Source of the DNA: Sphingobacteriales bacterium
GTDB taxonomy: Bacteria > Bacteroidota > Bacteroidia > Chitinophagales > JADIYW01
DNA length: 64,000 nucleotides
Assembly (NCBI GenBank): GCA_016719635.1
Contig: JADJYT010000001.1
Location: forward strand, 124,001-188,000
Direction of reading: 5' to 3'
This document shows, in pieces, positions 53,803 through 62,312 of the stretch. A program made the translations under genes and the position numbers. The stretch's first letter is position 1, and the number at the start of each line of letters is the position of its first letter. The notes under the pieces were generated by a model. The model had not been told where the DNA came from, ran no database searches, and saw only the letters and a program-made list of their open reading frames with translations.

Positions 53803-53914
53803 TATGTAAATTTTGTGTGTAAAATACGTAATTTGTTTGATTTTCAGGGTATTTTAAGGTGTTTTTTGAAATAAAGCCCACCCACACTGATTTTTTTGAT
53901 TAAAGACAAATCTT

Positions 53915-54781
53915 ATGAAACATTTTTCATTGTTTTTCCATCTGTTCCTTACAACTTTCGTTGCTACAGCGGCTGATTCTCTTAAAATATTATCCTGGAA
54001 TGTATTTATGGTTCCGCCTGTCATTTTCCGCTCCTGTCAGCAGGAAAGAGCCTTTATGATTGGTGATTACATTAAGGCACAACAACCGGATATCATCATC
54101 CTGGAAGAAACCTTTATGAAGAAAACAAGAGACATCCTCCAATCTGAACTGCAGGAATTGTATCCGTTTCAATCAGACATTACTAAAAAAGGTGCACTTA
54201 AATCCAACAGCGGTGTCTGGATATTTTCCAAATACCCTATTCAAAAGCAGGATTTTATTACTTATAAAGACAAATCCGGCTCTGACCGGTTTTCAAAGAA
54301 AGGTGCGACATTTGCTGAAATCAATATTCACGATAATCCCATTCAGGTAATTGGTACACATACTCAAAGTCAGGAAAAATACCGTTCCGTTCGGGAGTTG
54401 CAGTTTCAGCAATTAAAATCAGGTTTGGCGGATAAGCATTTTAACCCGGCTGTCCCTCAGTTTATTATCGGTGACATGAACGCTGATTTTTATGATACGG
54501 CAGCTTACAGCAGCATGTTGTCCATCTTTGATGCCGCTCCTGTTCAGTATTCCGGAGAAAAATATAGCTGGGATGGAATTAACAATGACCTTGCGCACAA
54601 GTTTTTCGAACATATACAGCAAACGCTGGATTATGTTATGCTCAGAAGAGATCATGAAACATTGGCAAAGATTGTGGCAACTGAAATAGTAAAGCCAACA
54701 AAAGATGGCTGTTTTTGCAAGAAAGCCTATTTCAACCTTTCCGATCACAACCCTATCATAAGTACCATACACCTTCCGTAA
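53915..54781 (+). CDS. Secreted endonuclease/exonuclease/phosphatase-family enzyme, neutral sphingomyelinase-like
   Basis: A 288-residue protein with a signal peptide (1-20, ends VATAAD). The DNase I-like catalytic set is visible: ILSWNVFMVPPVIF (Asn), IIILEETFM (Glu metal ligand), GVWIFSKYPI, IGTHTQSQ (His), FIIGDMNADFYD (Asp, Asn), QTLDYVML and LSDHNPII (Asp, His). The ordering and the extracellular location suggest a sphingomyelinase C-like phosphodiesterase, but a nuclease or phosphatase is possible. It is divergent from the PhoD-like lipoprotein, another secreted phosphoesterase, which suggests shared phosphate-scavenging or lipid-degrading roles (inference). Confidence 0.85.
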   Translation: MKHFSLFFHLFLTTFVATAADSLKILSWNVFMVPPVIFRSCQQERAFMIGDYIKAQQPDIIILEETFMKKTRDILQSELQELYPFQSDITKKGALKSNSGVWIFSKYPIQKQDFITYKDKSGSDRFSKKGATFAEINIHDNPIQVIGTHTQSQEKYRSVRELQFQQLKSGLADKHFNPAVPQFIIGDMNADFYDTAAYSSMLSIFDAAPVQYSGEKYSWDGINNDLAHKFFEHIQQTLDYVMLRRDHETLAKIVATEIVKPTKDGCFCKKAYFNLSDHNPIISTIHLP

Positions 54782-54799
54782 ATCTGTAAGACTATTTTA

Positions 54800-56350
54800 T
54801 CAGAGCGGAATGTTACCGTGTTTCTTTTTTGGCGAGTTCACCACCTTGTTTTCCAGCATCTGAAATGCCTTGATCAGCTTTATTCTCGTATCTTCCGGTT
54901 TAATGACTTCATCAATAAATCCTCTTTCTGCCGCACGATATGGGTTGGCAAAAGTTTCTGTATAATCCTCAATTTTCTCCTGCAGTTTTAGTTCAGGATC
55001 AGCAGCATTCTTGATTTCACTCTTGAAGATGATTTCGGCTGCACCTTTAGGTCCCATAACTGCAATTTCTGCTGTTGGCCAGGCAAAATTCATGTCAGCC
55101 CCGATATGTTTGGAATTCATCACATCATACGCGCCACCGTATGCTTTACGGGTGATAACGGTTACTTTCGGAACGGTAGCTTCGCTGAGTGCATACAATA
55201 ATTTTGCCCCATTGACGATAATGCCGTTCCATTCCTGATCAGTGCCCGGCAAGAATCCCGGTACATCTACAAAAACCAACAACGGAATATTAAAGGCATC
55301 GCAAAACCGGGTAAACCTCGCTCCTTTTCTGGAACTGTTGATATCCAATACTCCTGCCAGATAGGCCGGTTGGTTGGCCACAATACCGATGCTTCTTCCG
55401 GCAATTCGGGCAAAACCCACTACAATATTTTCAGCAAATTTTTTGTGCACTTCAAAAAAGGAATCCGCGTCTACCGTGTTGTTGATCACATCCCGCATAT
55501 CATAAGGCTGATTTGGATTTGCCGGCAATACGGATTTTAAGGGCATTCTTACCTCTGATTCTTTTGTCTGGTAAGGATAATTGGGTGCCGATTCTTCACA
55601 GTTCTGCGGCAGGTAACTCAATAACTGCTTCACCTGCTGAATACATTCCACTTCATTTTTCGCCGTGAAATGTGTCACGCCGCTTTTGGATGCATGGGTA
55701 TGGGCACCGCCCAGTTCTTCTGAAGTCACCTCTTCATGGGTGACCGTTTTTACTACATTGGGCCCCGTTACAAACATATAAGATGATTGTTCTACCATAA
55801 GCGTAAAGTCCGTCATGGCAGGCGAATATACCGCACCACCGGCACAAGGCCCCATTATTGCTGAAATTTGCGGTACGACACCTGAAAACTGTACGTTTCG
55901 GTGAAATATATCGGCATAGCCGCCTAAGGAAACCACTCCTTCCTGAATACGGGCACCTCCGGAGTCATTCAATCCGACAACCGGTGCACCTGTCTTGGCA
56001 GCCAGATCCATGATTTTACAAATCTTTTCGGCATGAGTCTCAGATAAGGAACCGCCGAAAACAGTAAAATCCTGTGAAAAAACATAGACCAAACGTCCAT
56101 TGATGGTTCCATAACCAGTTACCACCCCATCTCCCATGTATTTTTCTTTGTCAATTCCAAAATCAGTGGCACGATGGGTAACCAGCATTCCCATTTCCTC
56201 AAAACTTCCTGCATCCAATAATAGTTCCAATCGTTCACGGGCAGTGAGTTTCCCTTTTTTATGCTGGTCGTCAATACGCTTCTGGCCGCCTCCCAACAGC
56301 GCTTCCTGTTTTTTTTGTTCTAATAACTGTAACTTTTGTTCATGCGTCAT
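54800..56350 (-). CDS. Acyl-CoA carboxylase beta subunit (propionyl/methylmalonyl-CoA carboxyltransferase type)
   Basis: A 516-residue biotin-dependent carboxyltransferase. Blocks include GKLTARERLELLLDAGSFEE, GLNDSGGARIQEGVVSLGGY, PQISAIMGPCAGGAVYSPAM, ETHAEKICKIMDLA, NSRKGARFTRFCDAFNIPL and DVPGFLPGTDQEWNGII, then KAYGGAYDVMNSKHIGADMNFAWPTAEIAVMGPKG, of which the last blocks are the second oxyanion region. This arrangement is the PccB/MmdA family. Without the alpha (biotin carboxylase) or decarboxylase subunits nearby, propionyl-CoA carboxylase and methylmalonyl-CoA decarboxylase cannot be separated. It would handle the propionyl-CoA left by odd-chain fatty acids. Confidence 0.9.
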   Translation of the reverse strand: MTHEQKLQLLEQKKQEALLGGGQKRIDDQHKKGKLTARERLELLLDAGSFEEMGMLVTHRATDFGIDKEKYMGDGVVTGYGTINGRLVYVFSQDFTVFGGSLSETHAEKICKIMDLAAKTGAPVVGLNDSGGARIQEGVVSLGGYADIFHRNVQFSGVVPQISAIMGPCAGGAVYSPAMTDFTLMVEQSSYMFVTGPNVVKTVTHEEVTSEELGGAHTHASKSGVTHFTAKNEVECIQQVKQLLSYLPQNCEESAPNYPYQTKESEVRMPLKSVLPANPNQPYDMRDVINNTVDADSFFEVHKKFAENIVVGFARIAGRSIGIVANQPAYLAGVLDINSSRKGARFTRFCDAFNIPLLVFVDVPGFLPGTDQEWNGIIVNGAKLLYALSEATVPKVTVITRKAYGGAYDVMNSKHIGADMNFAWPTAEIAVMGPKGAAEIIFKSEIKNAADPELKLQEKIEDYTETFANPYRAAERGFIDEVIKPEDTRIKLIKAFQMLENKVVNSPKKKHGNIPL

Positions 56351-56411
56351 ACAGCAAAAATAAGGTTAAATCCCGAATGGTAATCAATCTAACCTTTATT
56401 TAATTTATTCG

Positions 56412-57164
56412 TCAGAAGTCGAGACGAAACTTATTATCCAATGCGTAGGTAAGACCGGTTGATGCACCGTCAGGAGGCCGGCTGTCCAGATTTAGACGAA
56501 AATTGATATAATAATTGAAATTTTTATACACCTTAAAAACAAGGGCATTATCTGTTGTAATCCTGTAATCTTTGCTATTATCCAACCTAGGCTGATAGTA
56601 GGTGGTGCTGATAAATTCTACCTGTTTTACCGGATTAAAACTGAAACTTAAGTAGCCGCTGAACCTGCCTTGTAATAGTTTCTGTGAACTATTATTACTA
56701 ATCTCATACTCCAATATGTATAAAGTTCCCAAATAGGTCTTAAATTTTTCAATCTGTACAAGCTTGAAACGTGGACCAGTACCCAAAAGAAATCTCATTT
56801 TAATGCCAATCATTTTGTTGTATTGAATTTGTGTAAATGCTTCCCAGCGTACCCAATTCTTAATCTTATAATTATAACGAAAATGAAAAAAACCGCTGTT
56901 GACCAATGACTGACTTTTACTTTTAATTAAATCGATATTAGCCATCAGCAAATACAAACTCTTTTTAGATTTATACTGAACATGTGCGCCCGTTGTCAGA
57001 GAAAAATACTGTTCCGCCTGTTTACCGAATGTAAATCCTAAATTATACTCCCCTTTCCAGCCGGTGGTATCTGTTGTATAACGAAAACGTTCAATATTAA
57101 CAATTTGAGCTTGAACAGTATTGAACCATGCAAGAAAACTTACTAGTAAGACAGAGTTTTTCAT
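56412..57164 (-). CDS. DUF481-like outer membrane protein
   Basis: A 250-residue protein if started at ATG 57164, giving a clean signal peptide (MKNSVLLVSFLAWFNTVQAQ). The longer frame from 57194 adds 10 residues ahead of it. The mature chain is made of amphipathic beta strands alternating polar and hydrophobic, with many Tyr, Lys and Arg (FRYTTDTTGWKGEYNLGFTFG, GFFHFRYNYKIKNWVRWEAFTQIQYNK, GTGPRFKLVQ) and ends in a Phe (FRLDF), typical of a small outer-membrane barrel of the DUF481 type. Function is unknown. It is divergent from sufB, sharing the intergenic region that holds the palindrome. A TAATTTTG -7 box on this strand lies 5 bp before the ATG. Confidence 0.7.
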   Translation of the reverse strand: MKNSVLLVSFLAWFNTVQAQIVNIERFRYTTDTTGWKGEYNLGFTFGKQAEQYFSLTTGAHVQYKSKKSLYLLMANIDLIKSKSQSLVNSGFFHFRYNYKIKNWVRWEAFTQIQYNKMIGIKMRFLLGTGPRFKLVQIEKFKTYLGTLYILEYEISNNSSQKLLQGRFSGYLSFSFNPVKQVEFISTTYYQPRLDNSKDYRITTDNALVFKVYKNFNYYINFRLNLDSRPPDGASTGLTYALDNKFRLDF

Positions 57165-57206
57165 GTATTCAAAATTAATCATACTTCTTAACATAAAAAA
57201 AACAGC

Positions 57207-57231
57207 TTAATTTAGAACCATTCTAAATTAA
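57207..57231. promoter_or_regulatory. Perfect 11-3-11 palindrome upstream of sufB, candidate operator
   Basis: TTAATTTAGAA (57207-57217) and its exact reverse complement TTCTAAATTAA (57221-57231) flank CCA. It ends 2 bp before the -33 TTG (57234) of the suf promoter, as expected for an operator. The inner core TTTAGAA-N3-TTCTAAA resembles the iron-control element I recall for the Irr regulator of Alphaproteobacteria, but no regulator gene is beside it, so the cognate protein is unknown. Confidence 0.65.
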
Positions 57232-57233
57232 AG

Positions 57234-57264
57234 TTGTTTTAGATTATAAGAAGAACTAATTTTG
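57234..57264 (+). promoter_or_regulatory. Promoter of the suf operon
   Basis: TTG at 57234-57236 and TAATTTTG at 57257-57264, spaced by 20 bp, match the Bacteroidota consensus. A leader of about 30 nt would precede the sufB start at 57302. Confidence 0.75.
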
Positions 57265-57301
57265 TACTAATATTTAGGTAAGAGACTTTAATAAAGTTGT
57301 G

Positions 57302-58750
57302 ATGGCAGAAACACAGGATGAAATATTGGAAGATGTTGTCAATTCGGAATATAAATACGGTTTCGTTACCGATATAGAGCAGGAATTTGCCCCAAAAGGA
57401 TTAAATGAAGATACGGTTCGGTTTATTTCAGCCAAAAAAGAAGAACCGGAGTGGATGCTGGAATGGCGATTGAAGGCTTTCCGCGAATGGCAGAAAATGC
57501 CTGAACCGTATTGGGCAAATGTCCATTTCCCTAAGATTGACTTTCAGGACATCATTTACTATTCAGCCCCGAAACCTAAAAAAGAACTGTCTTCCCTGGA
57601 TGAAGTGGATCCTGAATTGCTTAAAACGTTTGAAAAGCTCGGTATCTCCCTGGATGAACAGAAGCGCCTATCCGGAATAGCCGTGGACGTGGTATTTGAC
57701 AGTGTTTCCGTAAAAACGACCTTCCGGGAGACACTGAAAGAAAAAGGCATCATCTTCTGTTCTATGAGTGAAGCGATAAAAGAATATCCGGAACTGGTAA
57801 AAAAATATATAGGATCTGTCGTTCCCAAAAACGATAATTTTTATGCCGCTTTAAACTGTGCGGTGTTCAGTGATGGTTCGTTCTGTTACATACCAAAAGG
57901 TATTCGCTGCCCAATGGAACTGAGCACGTATTTTCGAATCAATTCAGCGGGTTCAGGCCAATTTGAAAGAACTTTACTGATAGCAGACGAAGGTTCGTAT
58001 GTATCGTATCTGGAAGGCTGCACTGCACCACAACGCGATGAAAATCAATTACATGCAGCAGTTGTTGAATTAATAGCTTTAGAAGGTGCTGAAATCAAAT
58101 ACTCTACGGTACAAAACTGGTATCCGGGCAATGAAGAAGGCAAGGGCGGCATTTACAACTTCGTTACAAAACGCGGTATCTGTAAAGGGAACAACAGTAA
58201 AATTTCGTGGACACAGGTAGAAACCGGTTCAGCAATTACCTGGAAATATCCAAGCTGTATTCTGGCCGGTGATAATTCGATTGGTGAGTTTTATTCTGTG
58301 GCGGTCACCAACAATTACCAGCAGGCAGATACCGGTACAAAAATGATTCATATCGGTAAAAACACGAAAAGCCGTATCGTTTCCAAAGGTATTTCTGCCG
58401 GAAAATCACAAAACAGTTACCGTGGCTTGGTGAAAGTGCACCGGAAAGCGGAAAACGCGCGTAATTTTTCGCAATGTGATTCCTTGCTGATGGGTGACCA
58501 ATGCGGTGCACATACGTTTCCATATCTGGAAATCAGCAATAACAGCTCTAAGGTCGAACACGAGGCCACGACCTCCAAAATCGGAGAAGACATGTTATTT
58601 TATTTCCAGCAGCGCGGTATTGACGAAGAAACTGCCGTGGCCATGATTGTAAATGGTTTCTGCAAAGAAGTCATGGACAACCTGCCGATGGAATTTGCCG
58701 TGGAAGCACGAAAATTACTGGAAATCAGTCTGGAAGGAAGTGTTGGATAA
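57302..58750 (+). CDS. sufB: Fe-S cluster assembly scaffold SufB
   Basis: A 482-residue protein if started at ATG 57302; a GTG immediately before (57299) would add one Met. SufB blocks are YYSAPKPKK, PKNDNFYAALNCAVFSDGSFCYIPKGIRC, TAPQRDENQLHAAVVELIALEGAEIKYSTVQNWYPG (the beta-helix core), KISWTQVETGSAITWKYPSC and SLLMGDQCGAHTFPY, whose Cys matches the essential Cys of SufB, then TSKIGEDMLFYFQQRGID. SufB with SufC and SufD builds and delivers Fe-S clusters. It is the first gene of the operon, under the palindrome-linked promoter. Confidence 0.97.
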   Translation: MAETQDEILEDVVNSEYKYGFVTDIEQEFAPKGLNEDTVRFISAKKEEPEWMLEWRLKAFREWQKMPEPYWANVHFPKIDFQDIIYYSAPKPKKELSSLDEVDPELLKTFEKLGISLDEQKRLSGIAVDVVFDSVSVKTTFRETLKEKGIIFCSMSEAIKEYPELVKKYIGSVVPKNDNFYAALNCAVFSDGSFCYIPKGIRCPMELSTYFRINSAGSGQFERTLLIADEGSYVSYLEGCTAPQRDENQLHAAVVELIALEGAEIKYSTVQNWYPGNEEGKGGIYNFVTKRGICKGNNSKISWTQVETGSAITWKYPSCILAGDNSIGEFYSVAVTNNYQQADTGTKMIHIGKNTKSRIVSKGISAGKSQNSYRGLVKVHRKAENARNFSQCDSLLMGDQCGAHTFPYLEISNNSSKVEHEATTSKIGEDMLFYFQQRGIDEETAVAMIVNGFCKEVMDNLPMEFAVEARKLLEISLEGSVG

Positions 58751-58780
58751 TTTAATTTGAAGATTTGAAAATGAGATAAT

Positions 58781-58894
58781 TTGGAAAATATTGGATTGCT
58801 TATTTTTTATATTATTTTGATTTTATCATGCATATCTTTTTTTATCCTTTTGGATGCAATTTATAAATTAATTAAGTGGTTTAGGCAGAACTAA
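58781..58894 (+). CDS. Possible 37-residue membrane peptide between sufB and sufC
   Basis: In the otherwise empty 189-bp gap between sufB and sufC, a TTG-started frame (58781) runs to TAA at 58892-58894. The product would begin MENIGLLIFYIILILSCISF, then FILLDAIYKLIKWFRQN: a single hydrophobic helix followed by a basic, aromatic tail. There is no ATG and no strong ribosome-binding site. A hydrophobic reading is easily produced by AT-rich DNA, so expression is unproven. No known family is recognised. Confidence 0.25.
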   Translation: MENIGLLIFYIILILSCISFFILLDAIYKLIKWFRQN

Positions 58895-58939
58895 CAACAA
58901 TCAAATAAATTATAACAATCACAGTTTAGACAACTAACA

Positions 58940-59692
58940 ATGCTTAAAATAAACAATTTACACGCATCCATTGCAGGAAAAGAAATTCTGAAAGGATTTA
59001 CGCTGGAAGTCAATGCCGGCGAAATACACGCCATCATGGGACCCAACGGCACGGGAAAATCAACCTTAGGAAATATTATTTCCGGTAAAGAAGGTTACGA
59101 AGTGACGGAAGGCACGGTTGAATTTGAAGGTGTCAGCATCTTCGATTTAGAACCTGAAGAAAGGGCACGCTTAGGTATATTCCTCGCCTTTCAGTATCCG
59201 GTGGAAATTCCAGGTGTTTCTAATGCCAACTTCCTGAAAGCTGCCGTGAGCGAAATCCGCAAATCCAAAGGCGAAGAGCCTATGCCTCCGGGTGATTTCC
59301 TGAAAATGATGCGCGAAAAAATGGCTCTGGTAGAAATGAATAAAGATTTCATTTCCCGTTCGGTCAATCAGGGGTTCTCCGGCGGCGAAAAAAAACGCAA
59401 TGAAATCTTCCAGATGGCCATGCTGAATCCTAAACTCGCCATTCTCGATGAAACGGATTCCGGTTTGGATATCGACGCCTTGCGTATCGTTGCCAATGGT
59501 GTAAATAAATTGCGGACAAAAGACAATGCCTTTGTGGTGATTACCCACTATCAGCGTTTGCTGGACTATATCATTCCGGATTTTGTGCATGTCATGTACG
59601 ACGGACACATCGTAAAAACCGGTGATAAAAACTTAGCCCTAGAGCTGGAAGAAAAGGGATATGACTGGGTAAAGGAATTGGAAATAGTTTAA
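58940..59692 (+). CDS. sufC: Fe-S assembly ATPase SufC
   Basis: A 250-residue ABC ATPase. Walker A is GPNGTGKSTLGN, the Q-loop is FLAFQYPVEIPGV, the signature is FSGGEKKRNEI and Walker B is LAILDETDSGLDIDAL, with the H-loop in VITHYQRLLDYI. The FSGGEKKRNE and YPVEIPGVSN strings are diagnostic for SufC. It powers cluster assembly on the SufBCD complex. The gap of 189 bp from sufB is long for this operon. A REP-like hairpin follows its stop by 5 bp. Confidence 0.97.
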   Translation: MLKINNLHASIAGKEILKGFTLEVNAGEIHAIMGPNGTGKSTLGNIISGKEGYEVTEGTVEFEGVSIFDLEPEERARLGIFLAFQYPVEIPGVSNANFLKAAVSEIRKSKGEEPMPPGDFLKMMREKMALVEMNKDFISRSVNQGFSGGEKKRNEIFQMAMLNPKLAILDETDSGLDIDALRIVANGVNKLRTKDNAFVVITHYQRLLDYIIPDFVHVMYDGHIVKTGDKNLALELEEKGYDWVKELEIV

Positions 59693-59697
59693 CTCAT

Positions 59698-59762
59698 CGT
59701 CATTGCGAGGCACGAAGCAATCTGTTGAATGATGAGATTGCTTCACTTCGTTCGCAATGACG
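59698..59762. repeat. REP-like imperfect inverted repeat, copy 1 (between sufC and sufD)
   Basis: Two long arms that are nearly reverse complements, CGTCATTGCGAGGCACGAAG... (59698-59723) and its partner ending ...TTCGCAATGACG (59735-59762), flank an 11-base loop. One arm contains GCGAGGCACGAAGCAATCT, the other (reverse complement) GCGAACGAAGTGAAGCAATC, so the element has a direction. It would fold into a strong hairpin in the suf mRNA. A second copy lies after sufD in the opposite orientation. Confidence 0.85.
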
Positions 59763-59775
59763 TAAACGGATAATA

Positions 59776-61011
59776 ATGATAGAACAACTCGAAAATATAA
59801 TACCAGCTATTCAGGACGAACACCAAAAAGTATCGTTGCAAAATGCTGTTTCCATTGGTATTCCGACCATGAAACAGGAAGAATGGAAGTACACCTATTA
59901 CAATAAGATTTTACAACAAGGGTTTACCGTCCCAACGCCGAAGGGGCTCAAAACCCCTTCGACATTGGCAGGTGTTGAAAAAGAGTTCATCGAAGCGAAT
60001 TCCGTTTCCGGCAACAGAATTGTTTTTGTGAACGGTGTTTTCCATAATGAACTATCTGCGCTCATCAACCACCCGAAAATTAATTTCTGGGACTCCCCCA
60101 ATGTTTCGGAAAACCATACGGTCGATTTTCTGATAGAGTTGAATAATGCCCTGACAACAGATGGTATATTTTTAGAAATCGACGACCATGTTATCGTGGA
60201 TGAGATCATAGAAATCTTCTATATCAATATAGATTGCACGCAAATCATTAACCTGAAAAACAGGATAAAAGTGGGCAAAAGTGCACAGGTGAAGTTTGCC
60301 GAATATTCCATCAACTACAACTCATCCCCGGCTTACAATAATACGGTTACCCATATAGATGTTGCTGAAAACGCCCTGGTGGAATTCTATAAGATTCAGG
60401 ATGGCGGCAGTATGTTCAATATTACGGATCATACATTTGTACACCAGGCTGCCAAATCAATCTGCAATATTACCACACTCTCTTTATCCGGAGGTATTAT
60501 TCGGAATGTGCTGCAGTTTGATGTAAACGGTGAACGGGCGGAGTCACATATGAACGGGCTTTATTTGTTGCAGCACGAGGAACATGTCGATAACAGAACC
60601 CTCGTAAATCATCATGTAGCCAACTGTGAGAGTTTTGAGTTGTATAAAGGCATACTCGGTGGAAAATCAACCGGTGTGTTTAATGGTAAAATTGTAGTAA
60701 AGCAAGCTGCTCAAAAAACCAATGCATTTCAAAGCAACCGAAATTTACTATTGAGTAATGATGCGAATGTTTACACAAAACCGCAACTGGAAATTTTTGC
60801 GGATGATGTGAAATGTTCACATGGGGCTACTTCCTCGCAGATTGAAGACAGCGAATTGTTTTACCTGAAGGCACGGGGTATCGGAAAAGATACGGCTCGG
60901 GGATTGCTGGTATTTGCTTTTGGTGAAGAAGTTATAGAAAAAATCAGGCACGAAGCGTTAAAGAATAAAATGGAAAAGAGAATAGCGGAGTTGTTGAAGA
61001 TAGAATTGTAA
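59776..61011 (+). CDS. sufD: Fe-S cluster assembly protein SufD
   Basis: A 411-residue SufB paralogue. KQEEWKYTYYNKIL near the N terminus is the usual SufD block (WRYTxxxxL type). The beta-helix core and the C-terminal VKCSHGATSSQIEDSELFYLKARGI contain the conserved His of the SufB-SufD interface (in CSHGAT). It forms the SufBC2D complex. It is flanked on both sides by REP-like hairpins, the only gene of the operon so enclosed. The ATG at 59776 is 13 bp after the first hairpin. Confidence 0.95.
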   Translation: MIEQLENIIPAIQDEHQKVSLQNAVSIGIPTMKQEEWKYTYYNKILQQGFTVPTPKGLKTPSTLAGVEKEFIEANSVSGNRIVFVNGVFHNELSALINHPKINFWDSPNVSENHTVDFLIELNNALTTDGIFLEIDDHVIVDEIIEIFYINIDCTQIINLKNRIKVGKSAQVKFAEYSINYNSSPAYNNTVTHIDVAENALVEFYKIQDGGSMFNITDHTFVHQAAKSICNITTLSLSGGIIRNVLQFDVNGERAESHMNGLYLLQHEEHVDNRTLVNHHVANCESFELYKGILGGKSTGVFNGKIVVKQAAQKTNAFQSNRNLLLSNDANVYTKPQLEIFADDVKCSHGATSSQIEDSELFYLKARGIGKDTARGLLVFAFGEEVIEKIRHEALKNKMEKRIAELLKIEL

Positions 61012-61013
61012 CC

Positions 61014-61077
61014 CGTCATTGTGAATGAAGTGAAGCAATCTCTGATTAAAAATATTGCTTCGTTCCTCGCAATGACG
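61014..61077. repeat. REP-like imperfect inverted repeat, copy 2 (between sufD and sufS)
   Basis: Arms at 61014-61041 (starts CGTCATTGTGAATGAAG) and 61054-61077 (ends TTCCTCGCAATGACG) enclose a 12-base loop. The left arm corresponds to the right arm of copy 1, and the right arm to its left arm, so this copy is inverted relative to copy 1. It starts 3 bp after the sufD stop. Confidence 0.85.
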
Positions 61078-61091
61078 ATAAGAAAATAAAC

Positions 61092-62312
61092 ATGTCATTA
61101 AACATAGCACAAATTCGAGCTGACTTCCCGATCCTGCAGGAAAAGATTCGAGGTAAGCAGCTCGTGTATCTGGATAACGGAGCTTCCACACAGAAGCCGC
61201 ATGCCGTCATTGAAGCGGAGAAATATTACTATGAACACCAGTATGCCAATATTCACCGCGGCGTGCATTATCTATCACAGATTGGAACGGATTTGTATGA
61301 AAACGTGCGTAAGCAGATACGGCAGTTTATCAACGCGAAACACGATCATGAAATCATTTTCACCAAAGGAACCACGAATGCCATCAATCTGGTAGCCTAT
61401 ACCTTTGGAAGAAAATTCATCAACGAGGGCGATGAAATCGTTGTGACGGAAATGGAACATCATTCCAATATCGTTCCCTGGCAAATGCTTTGTGAAGAAA
61501 AGAAATGTGTGCTGAAATTCATTCCCTTGCAGGAAGATGGTTCTATCAGCCTGGAAGATGCTGAAAGGCTCATTACCTCTAAAACGAAACTGGTGTCGGT
61601 TGTTTATGTGTCTAATGCATTGGGAACCATAAATCCGATACCTGAACTGATTGCCATCGCGCATAAAAACGGGGCGAAGATTTTAGTAGACGCAGCTCAG
61701 GCGATTCAGCATTTTACCATTGATGTGCGGGCATTGGATGCCGACTTTCTGGTTTTCAGCGGGCATAAGATTTACGGCCCGACCGGAACCGGAGTACTGT
61801 ATGGAAAGGAGGAAATTTTAAATGAAATGCCTCCGTATGAAGGCGGCGGTGATATGATCAAATCGGTTTCCTTTAAAGGAACCACCTACAATGATTTACC
61901 ATTTAAGTTTGAAGCCGGAACGCCCAATATTGCTGGCTGCATTGCATTAGGTACTGCTGTAAAATATGTACAGGATACCGGCATTGAATACATCAGAGCC
62001 TATGAAACGGAATTGCTGCAGTACGCGACGGAGCAATTATCTCAGATTGAGGGACTGAAACTATACGGAACAGCCAAACATAAATCATCTGTCATTTCAT
62101 TCTTAATGGAGGGCATATACCCGTACGATGTGGGCGTGTTGTTAGATAATATGGGCATTGCCATTCGTACCGGCCATCATTGTGCGCAACCCGTGATGGA
62201 TCACTACGGTATTCCAGGAACCTGCAGGGCCTCGTTTGCTTTTTACAATACCAAAGAAGAAGTGTATGTATTGATAGAAGGGATTTTAAAAGCTAAAAAA
62301 ATGCTGAGTTAA
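61092..62312 (+). CDS. sufS: Cysteine desulfurase SufS
   Basis: A 406-residue class II cysteine desulfurase. VYLDNGASTQKP opens the PLP domain, MEHHSNIVPWQ and VLVDAAQAIQH-like (ILVDAAQAIQHF) follow, the PLP lysine is in FSGHKIYGPTGTGVLYG (about 225), and the catalytic Cys in RTGHHCAQPVMDHYGI (about 363) has the type II RxGHHCA context. It takes sulfur from cysteine for the Suf scaffold. It ends with a TAATG junction, overlapping the sufE start by one base. Confidence 0.97.
   Translation: MSLNIAQIRADFPILQEKIRGKQLVYLDNGASTQKPHAVIEAEKYYYEHQYANIHRGVHYLSQIGTDLYENVRKQIRQFINAKHDHEIIFTKGTTNAINLVAYTFGRKFINEGDEIVVTEMEHHSNIVPWQMLCEEKKCVLKFIPLQEDGSISLEDAERLITSKTKLVSVVYVSNALGTINPIPELIAIAHKNGAKILVDAAQAIQHFTIDVRALDADFLVFSGHKIYGPTGTGVLYGKEEILNEMPPYEGGGDMIKSVSFKGTTYNDLPFKFEAGTPNIAGCIALGTAVKYVQDTGIEYIRAYETELLQYATEQLSQIEGLKLYGTAKHKSSVISFLMEGIYPYDVGVLLDNMGIAIRTGHHCAQPVMDHYGIPGTCRASFAFYNTKEEVYVLIEGILKAKKMLS

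Noticed and set aside
59698..59762. Hairpin between sufC and sufD as a transcription terminator
   Set aside because: There is no T-run after the stem, and sufD, sufS and sufE continue without another promoter. The element recurs as a second copy, so it is treated as a REP-like repeat.
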